Shown here: positions 10,643 to 15,555 of the stretch, piece after piece
Layout: each line of letters starts with the position of its first letter
Numbering within the stretch: position 1 is the first letter of the stretch
From: Candidatus Hydrogenedentota bacterium
GTDB lineage: Bacteria; Hydrogenedentota; Hydrogenedentia; Hydrogenedentiales; CAITNO01
NCBI GenBank assembly: GCA_903922535.1
Contig: CAIXUF010001448.1
Coordinates: forward strand, 1 to 15,555
DNA length: 15,555 nucleotides
Direction: 5' to 3'
Program-made: the position numbers and the translations under genes
Notes under the pieces: generated by a model
The model's database searches: none
What the model saw: only the letters and a program-made list of their open reading frames with translations
Told to the model about the DNA's origin: nothing

Positions 10643-13633
10643 ACCGGCCTTGCCGGCATTCTTTCCGGCGCGTTCCAGCGCCGCGCGGGCGCCGTCCCGG
10701 TTCCCCGCCTGCTCCAGCGCGGCCGCCAGACGCTGCCAGGGAATGACTGCATCAGGATGTCTTTCCGCAATGGCGCGCCACTCCGCCACGCGGCCGTTCG
10801 CATCACCGCGCGCGGCCAGAATCGCGTCGATACGGTCCGACGACTTGGGCGACTCGGGCAGGGCAAGCACGATGGTTCGGTACAGTTCCAGCGCGCCGGG
10901 GGCGTCCCCCAATTGCTCCAGCACACCCGCCAGGAGCATTGCGTGCCTGTAATTGTCCGGCTCCAGGGCCGTCGATTTGCGCAGCACGTCCGCCGCGGCC
11001 TGTATCTCAGAACGTTTGACCAGCACCTCCGCCATCCCGTCAAGCAGGGCCGCGCCGGACCGCGCCTGCGCCGGATTCATCGATGCCAGTCCGTCCAGCA
11101 CCGCCAATGCGGCCGCTGTGTCACCCCCGCGCGCCAGCGCATCGGCAAGACCCAGTTGCGTCTCGCTGTCCCTGGGGGCCGCCGCCAGCAGTGCCCGAAA
11201 AGTTTCCGCGGCCGTGCCGCTTTCACCGGCGTCCTTCAGCGCCGCCGCCAGATGCAGGCGCGGCAACCGCGCCTTGGGAAGCTGCTTCGTCAATCCGCGC
11301 CACGCCGCAACCCGCCCCTGCACGTCACCGCGCGCGGCATACATCGCATCCAGACGATCCGCCCCTTTGGGCCACTCGGGCAGTATGTCCACCAGCCTGC
11401 GGCATTGCTCCAACGCGTCGTCGTTGTCACCCGACTGTTCCAGCAGGCCCGCCAGCAGCTCCGCATGTTGGAGATTGTCCGGATCCATCGCCACCGACCG
11501 GAACAGCAGTTCCGCCGCGGGCTGTGTTTCGGAACGCTTGATCAGCGCCTCCGCAATCCGGTCCAGTGCGGCCGCGATTTGACCTTCCTGCCCCGGCTTC
11601 ACCGGTGTCATGCCGCGCAGCGTGGTCAGCGCGGCCGATGTGCCCCCCCCGCGGACAAACGCGGCGGCAAGACCCAGTTGTGCCTCGCTGTCGCCGGGGT
11701 CCCGGGCCAGCAACGCGCGATATCCGGCCACGGCGGCGGCGGTTTCACCGGCGTCCGCCAGCGCGGCCGCAGCATTTCTCCCACGGGCAAGCGCAGCGGC
11801 AAGCCCCGACTGCGCCTCATTGTCGTCGGGATGTTCGGCCAGCCACGCCCGGTAGGCGTCTGCGGCGGCACCGGTTTCGCCGGCGTCCGCCAGTGACGCC
11901 GCCAGATACAGGCGCGGCGCCCGCGCCCTGGGGTGGCGTTCCGCCATGGCGCGCCATTCGGCCACCCGCCCCTGCGCGTCATTGCGGGCAAGCAGCAGGG
12001 CGTCCATGTGCGCCGTCTCGGACGCTTCGGGTTGGAGCTCCACCAGACGGCGGCAGGCGTCCAATGCCCCGCCCGCGTCGCCGGCGGCCTCCAGCGCCCC
12101 GGCCAGACGCTGCATCGTCAGCGTGACGTTGGGATGGCGTTCCGTGATGGCGCGCCATTCGGCCACCCGCCCCTGCACATCGCCGCGCTGCCCGTAAATG
12201 CGGTCCAGCAGATCGGCCGCGCGGGGGGACTCCGGCACTGCGAAAAGCAGGTCGCGGCACTGCGCCAGCGCGGCGTCCAGTTCACCGAGTTCTGTCCGTA
12301 TCTCCGCCAGTCTCAGGGCATACCCCGGCGTCGCCGGATCCAGGACCCGTACCATTTGCAGCAGGTCGGCCGCACCGTGCGGGTCGCTGTTCTCGTAGCA
12401 TCGTTTTGCCGCTTCCGCGCACGCAAGGGCACCGGCGGGCCATGTGCCCCGGTTCAGGGACAACGCGAGGCGCAACTGCGCCTGAACGGCGTTGGTGTCG
12501 GGCATGTCAGCCGCGCGACGTGCCGCTGTGCTGGAGATGCGTGTGTCCGCGACCAGACGCGGGGGCAGTTCCGGCAGTGGCGCACGCGCCCAGCGATGGG
12601 CCGCCAGAAAGACGCCGCACGGCGCATCGGCCTCCAGTTCGACGGCCATGCGGACCGGCGTGACGCCCCCCCATTCGGGAACGGCCAGGGGCGTGAGAAT
12701 AAAGTCCCCCGAGGCGGGGTCCGACATTTCGGTGTGCGCAACCGTCTCTTCCCTGCCGTATTGGTCTATGGCTATCACGCGAAATCGAAGACTGGGCACC
12801 AGCAGGGGAAAACGTCCCAGAACGAGCACCACCGGCGAATCGTCGGGAAGCGCGCGCGTGAAGCGGTTCACGCCGGGGTCAAGCGCAAACCGCGACGACA
12901 GGCGGGTGTCGTCATCCCAGTCCAGCCATTCGGTGGGTATCAGTTTGCCGTCGGCGGCGGTCCAGCCCGCCTTCTGCCACGCCGTGCGCAGCGGCCGATC
13001 CGTCCCCGGCACCGCACCGGGTCCATTGCCGCCCACCATGCTGTCGCTGAATTCGGGAAACGAATAGTCCAACGCGGGTGCCAGGGCGCCATAATGGAGA
13101 ACAAACGCGGCCATTGGCTTGCGGTCACAGCGCGCCACAAACAGGTTGAAGATGCTTCGCTGGGCATCCATGGGAAGATCCTGCACGACCATATATCCGC
13201 CAATGACTTCGCGAAGTCCGGGCGTGGCGGCAATGGTCGATATGCGCCGGTAGAACTCCGCGTTGTCGAACTCCATATACGTGGGATGCCTGGCGAACAC
13301 CACCGGCCAGCAGGTTCGCCCGGTTCCCTGGATGTGAAAGGTGCCGGGACCTGAACCCCGGGCAATGTCACGATCCGTCAACCCCCACATCTCAGTGGCG
13401 GTAATACCGTCGAGCACGTATCCTGACAAGCCGCCGCGCTCCACCAGCCATCGGTCGTCGGGCCCGCCCACATCCCGCAGGGAAACGTGGGAATCAAAGA
13501 GTGTGCCGGTGCCCGTGAAGGCCTGGTGAAACATCGCCAGCCTGGCCGGAACGCGCCTCAACGCGTCGACAATTTCATGGGGAAGCACGGTCCATGCCCC
13601 GGCGGCCAGTCCTGCAACTGCCAGCGCGGCCCC
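10637..13633 (-). CDS. Periplasmic domain plus long TPR array; C-terminal part of a frame-broken GT-C protein
   Basis: This minus-strand frame is open from a GTG at 13795 to TAG at 10637-10639 (1,052 codons). Its first roughly 55 codons are the out-of-frame shadow of the glycosyltransferase gene upstream. From about 13633 it reads as a last hydrophobic helix (AALAVAGLAAGAW), then an extracytoplasmic domain of about 350 residues with the RDIARGSG segment. About 600 residues of TPR-like helical repeats follow, rich in Ala, Gly, Leu and Asp (for example GDVQGRVAEWRA, AALADAGETAAA). Similar terminal domains follow the membrane part in AftB-like GT-C proteins. No Shine-Dalgarno or start at the shift point is convincing. 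The TPR array includes two large modules and a 44-residue internal duplication. It probably scaffolds or senses envelope components; the exact role is unknown. Confidence 0.75.
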   Translation of the reverse strand, partial: GAALAVAGLAAGAWTVLPHEIVDALRRVPARLAMFHQAFTGTGTLFDSHVSLRDVGGPDDRWLVERGGLSGYVLDGITATEMWGLTDRDIARGSGPGTFHIQGTGRTCWPVVFARHPTYMEFDNAEFYRRISTIAATPGLREVIGGYMVVQDLPMDAQRSIFNLFVARCDRKPMAAFVLHYGALAPALDYSFPEFSDSMVGGNGPGAVPGTDRPLRTAWQKAGWTAADGKLIPTEWLDWDDDTRLSSRFALDPGVNRFTRALPDDSPVVLVLGRFPLLVPSLRFRVIAIDQYGREETVAHTEMSDPASGDFILTPLAVPEWGGVTPVRMAVELEADAPCGVFLAAHRWARAPLPELPPRLVADTRISSTAARRAADMPDTNAVQAQLRLALSLNRGTWPAGALACAEAAKRCYENSDPHGAADLLQMVRVLDPATPGYALRLAEIRTELGELDAALAQCRDLLFAVPESPRAADLLDRIYGQRGDVQGRVAEWRAITERHPNVTLTMQRLAGALEAAGDAGGALDACRRLVELQPEASETAHMDALLLARNDAQGRVAEWRAMAERHPRARAPRLYLAASLADAGETGAAADAYRAWLAEHPDDNEAQSGLAAALARGRNAAAALADAGETAAAVAGYRALLARDPGDSEAQLGLAAAFVRGGGTSAALTTLRGMTPVKPGQEGQIAAALDRIAEALIKRSETQPAAELLFRSVAMDPDNLQHAELLAGLLEQSGDNDDALEQCRRLVDILPEWPKGADRLDAMYAARGDVQGRVAAWRGLTKQLPKARLPRLHLAAALKDAGESGTAAETFRALLAAAPRDSETQLGLADALARGGDTAAALAVLDGLASMNPAQARSGAALLDGMAEVLVKRSEIQAAADVLRKSTALEPDNYRHAMLLAGVLEQLGDAPGALELYRTIVLALPESPKSSDRIDAILAARGDANGRVAEWRAIAERHPDAVIPWQRLAAALEQAGNRDGARAALERAGKNAGKAGS
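10798..11974 (-). repeat. Higher-order tandem TPR modules
   Basis: Numbered in the open frame from 13795, residues 608-825 and 826-999 are two related modules. Each begins QGRVA(E/A)WR and runs through (A/K)RLxLAA(A/S)L, a DSExQLGL-type repeat, xAEx(L)(I/V)KRSE, an (L/M)xPDN segment and a GD-based repeat. A further QGRVAEWR copy starts at 541 and an NGRVAEWR copy at 1000. The first module is 44 residues longer because one TPR unit is duplicated (633-676 versus 677-720, ADAGETGAA versus ADAGETAAA; about 11900-11636). The DNA shows it too: the string GGCGCGCCATTCGGCCACCC occurs twice about 200 bp apart near 11950 and 12150. Confidence 0.7.
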
Positions 13634-14664
13634 AGTCTGCGGCTGCGCCTGCACACAACGACCACGCCCGCACCAGCCAGAAACGCAATGAGCGCAAAGA
13701 AAGGCGTCAGGAGTCGGAAATAGGCTATCCAATCGCCGCCGTTGCTGCATACCACGGCCATGTTCAGTGCGACAAGGCCCGCGGCGAAGGCCCACAGCGC
13801 GCGTGTCTGCCTTGCCAGCACCGCCGCAAGCGCAAGCACAAGCGTCACCGGACCGATTTGCCAGAGATAGCTTCGCAGGTAGTCCAATCCGCCGGCAAGA
13901 ATGGGGATACTCAACCCTTCCCCGCCCTTGGCGTACACCGGGTTGGGAAGGTAATCCCCGTAATAGGCAAGTCGGAATCCCGTGAGCGCTGCGAACGCCC
14001 CCGCCGTCACCAGGGCACAGGCCAGCGCCTTTCGCCTCCGCACCGGGTCACGGCGGGACACGAGGAGCAGCCAGAACAGCGCCCAGCCCGCATAGGCAAA
14101 GCCTTCGGGGCGCAGCACCAGAAGCATCACCGCCCCCGCCGTCAGGACCCGGGGGCGCAGGGCAAGCGCTCCGGCGAGGAGCAGCATCACCGCCAGCCCC
14201 TCGGCCGACCCCTCCAGTCCGTTGCCGTAACTGGCCTGCACCGCCGTCATGCAAACGACCACAAACAGCGGCAACCGTGCGGCCCAGGTGTCGCCGAAAG
14301 CGCGCAGAGAAATCCAGCGCAGCGCGACAAGCCCCAGCGCCGTATGGCAGAAGATCAGCAGGTTGTCGGCCCCATCCAGCGAGAGGCCCGCCCAGTGAAG
14401 CAGGGCAATTTGAAAGGTCCACAGCAGGTTGCTGAACCCCTCCACATATTCACCGGGGTTGTAGACCAATCCATTGCCGTGCACCCAGTTGCGGGCATAG
14501 CGGTAACAGATGAGGGCGTCTTCCTTGCAGTAAATGGGCCAAAACAGGGCCACCTGAACCAAACCCGACGCGATCAGCCCCAGGTCGGCGAGATGCATGG
14601 CCCATCGTTTGGGAAGCGACGCAGACTTCTCGTGCTCTGGTGCGAAATTCATGTGGGGCTTCAA
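13558..14664 (-). CDS. GT-C-type glycosyltransferase-like membrane protein (N-terminal part)
   Basis: The open frame gives 368 residues with about nine hydrophobic helices. The segment EDALICYRYARNWVHGNGLV with YNPGEYVEGFSNLLW (48-82) is typical of polyprenyl-phosphate-sugar-using GT-C enzymes, including AftB-like arabinofuranosyltransferases; E48-D49 fit the acidic catalytic site. The last trustworthy residues are the helix ending GAGVVVVCRRSRR. After that the frame becomes basic and non-hydrophobic and ends at TGA 13558, while the next frame continues the protein. A TTG at 14662-14664 has AAGGA five bases upstream and is preferred over the ATG at 14652, which lacks a good site at usual spacing. 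The oxidoreductase gene ends 61 bp upstream, so the two may be co-transcribed. The donor and acceptor are unknown. Confidence 0.8.
   Translation of the reverse strand: MKPHMNFAPEHEKSASLPKRWAMHLADLGLIASGLVQVALFWPIYCKEDALICYRYARNWVHGNGLVYNPGEYVEGFSNLLWTFQIALLHWAGLSLDGADNLLIFCHTALGLVALRWISLRAFGDTWAARLPLFVVVCMTAVQASYGNGLEGSAEGLAVMLLLAGALALRPRVLTAGAVMLLVLRPEGFAYAGWALFWLLLVSRRDPVRRRKALACALVTAGAFAALTGFRLAYYGDYLPNPVYAKGGEGLSIPILAGGLDYLRSYLWQIGPVTLVLALAAVLARQTRALWAFAAGLVALNMAVVCSNGGDWIAYFRLLTPFFALIAFLAGAGVVVVCRRSRRLGPRWQLQDWPPGHGPCFPMKLSTR
13630..13633 (-). other. Probable frameshift site (G-run)
   Basis: On the minus strand the GT-C frame reads CTG GGG CCG at this point. One additional G (CTG GGG GCC GCG) would restore the downstream hydrophobic helix AALAVAGLAAGAW and the whole TPR frame. 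The downstream frame is offset by -1. The change could be a real mutation, an assembly or sequencing error in a homopolymer, or recoding. No good slippery heptamer (X XXY YYZ) is present, so recoding is less likely. Confidence 0.6.
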
Positions 14665-14669
14665 TCAGA

Positions 14670-14674
14670 TCCTT
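14670..14674 (-). promoter_or_regulatory. Ribosome-binding site for the TTG start of the GT-C gene
   Basis: AAGGA on the minus strand lies five bases from TTG at 14664. The alternative ATG at 14652 lies 17 bases from the same site. The spacing decides for TTG, which adds four residues (start Met, then KPH) before that ATG. Confidence 0.4.
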
Positions 14675-14700
14675 GATCGCGGGCATGGGCGGCGTTGTTG

Positions 14701-14728
14701 ACCCGGCGTGTTCGGCTGCCCGGGGTCA
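14701..14728 (-). terminator. Hairpin at the end of the oxidoreductase gene
   Basis: TGACCCCGGGC and GCCGGGTCA pair with one bulged base around a loop of about ten bases, starting in the gene's own TGA stop. No T-run follows (the next bases are ACAACGCC), so termination is uncertain. It lies only about 36 bp before the GT-C start and may just reduce read-through. Confidence 0.3.
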
Positions 14729-15555
14729 CACGATTTGTTCGGCTACCGGGTCCCAGCGGACCTGGCGCTTGGCGTGGTAGGACTGCACGCTCATGAGCAG
14801 CGTGACGACCTCGATAAACGCCTCGTCCTCGTTGCACCAGCAGCGTTCGCCCGTGCGCACGCAGTTGAAGAAGTTGTTCATGTGCGTCGGCCACTGCGGG
14901 CCCTTGGATGGGTCAAAGGTGAACTTGGGCTTGGCCGGACGCGCCATGTGCTGGAAGGCCGCGCCGTCCGGATACAGGACGAAATGGTTCGCGTCCTGCC
15001 CAATGCCGTTGAAGATGATGCGGCCGTTCTTGCCGATGTACTCGGGCACCTGCTCGCGGCCGGAGTTCATGCAGCCCTCGAAGGTCAGCGAGCAGTTCTT
15101 CTTCTCGAACACGTAACTGGCCAGCCAGGTGTCGGGCGTCTCGCGGCCGTCGTCATAGAAAGCGTTGAATCCGGTGCAATTGCAGGAGTCGGGGATGCCC
15201 CAGCCGAGCACCGTCTGCACGTGGTCCATTTCGTGCGAGAGCAGATCGCCGGCCTGGCCGGTGCCGTAGGGCCAGTAGCAGCGCCAGTGCCAGAAATGCT
15301 TCTCATTGAAATCAATCTTGGGCGCCGGGCCGAGCCACGCCTCCCAGTCGAGATCTTTTATCACCTGGACCGGATCGGGCCGGTTCCACTGAGAATAATA
15401 CCCGTACCAGCGCCAGGGCGCGTGCTCTTTGGTGCCGTTGAAATAGCGGCCGATATGGATCATGGTCATCGGGCCGATTTCACCGTCCTGGATCAGTTTT
15501 CGCGCCGCTTCGGTGGAGGGGTATTGGCGCCCCTGGTGGCCGAGTTGGAAGACCG
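14726..15555 (-). CDS. Gfo/Idh/MocA family oxidoreductase, C-terminal part (cut by window edge)
   Basis: The frame enters from the right edge and gives about 275 residues to the TGA at 14726-14728; the N-terminal NAD(P)-binding Rossmann domain lies outside the window. The visible part begins with GHQGRQYPSTEAARKLIQDG, a segment typical of the family after the Rossmann fold. It continues with the substrate-domain signatures EIGPMTMIH, DLLSHEMDHVQTVLG, GKNGRIIFNG and NNFFNCVRTGERCWCNEDEA. These proteins oxidise sugars or inositols and are often exported by Tat in PVC-type bacteria, but the signal is not visible here. The end DPVAEQIV is followed by a degenerate 27-bp copy of its own coding sequence. 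The specific substrate cannot be told from this fragment. Confidence 0.93.
   Translation of the reverse strand, partial: VFQLGHQGRQYPSTEAARKLIQDGEIGPMTMIHIGRYFNGTKEHAPWRWYGYYSQWNRPDPVQVIKDLDWEAWLGPAPKIDFNEKHFWHWRCYWPYGTGQAGDLLSHEMDHVQTVLGWGIPDSCNCTGFNAFYDDGRETPDTWLASYVFEKKNCSLTFEGCMNSGREQVPEYIGKNGRIIFNGIGQDANHFVLYPDGAAFQHMARPAKPKFTFDPSKGPQWPTHMNNFFNCVRTGERCWCNEDEAFIEVVTLLMSVQSYHAKRQVRWDPVAEQIV

Noticed and set aside
11933..13354. 473-residue plus-strand open frame opposite the TPR gene
   Set aside because: Its repeats mirror the TPR repeats of the minus strand and no fold is recognisable.
13558..13795. Genuine overlap of two separate genes over 238 bp
   Set aside because: In this overlap each frame is convincing on only one side of about 13633, which fits a frameshift better than two coding frames.
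13594..14676. 360-residue plus-strand open frame opposite the GT-C gene
   Set aside because: It is made almost wholly of Arg, Gln, Pro and His, typical of the complement of hydrophobic codons.

Overview
This is a high-GC bacterial window; sampled coding lines reach about 70% GC. No RNA gene or classical insertion sequence is visible. The gene content suggests a PVC-like lineage or a candidate phylum such as Hydrogenedentota: a Gfo/Idh/MocA oxidoreductase, an ECF sigma factor paired with a membrane protein, a GT-C/TPR protein, and GTGGGACAG-type palindromic repeats. That placement is tentative and rests on gene flavour only.

Left block, plus strand (1-5352): a 21-bp minisatellite is followed by uvrC and then an alpha/beta hydrolase that overlaps uvrC by 4 bp and carries a Lys/Ala-rich histone-H1-like tail. 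A hairpin, a dCMP deaminase and a membrane-anchored phospholipase D-like protein follow. Tight spacing suggests one DNA-repair/nucleotide/hydrolase transcription unit. The PLD gene carries an in-frame array of palindromic repeats between its membrane anchor and its catalytic part.

Middle block, minus strand (5319-9729): a polytopic membrane protein fused to a clan GH-A-like glycoside hydrolase runs convergently into the PLD gene with a 34-bp overlap. It has a good sigma-70-like promoter. Upstream of it lies a two-gene operon of an ECF sigma factor and a three-helix membrane protein, ending in a strong hairpin. The sigma gene's leader has a perfect 9-bp inverted repeat that would cover its ribosome-binding site.

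Relic block (about 9765-10636): roughly 870 bp without a convincing intact gene, partly AT-rich (35-45% GC on the lines counted), with fragments that look like decayed coding sequence.

Right block, minus strand (10637-15555): a Gfo/Idh/MocA oxidoreductase cut by the right edge is followed by a GT-C glycosyltransferase-like membrane protein. Its reading frame breaks near a G-run and continues in another frame as a periplasmic domain plus a long TPR array. With one base restored, the two parts would form one protein of about 1,340 residues. The GH-membrane fusion and the GT-C/TPR protein both point to envelope or exopolysaccharide glycan work. No defence or mobile system is evident. The most unusual items are the in-gene palindromic repeats, the membrane-GH fusion, the sigma-leader hairpin and the broken GT-C/TPR gene.
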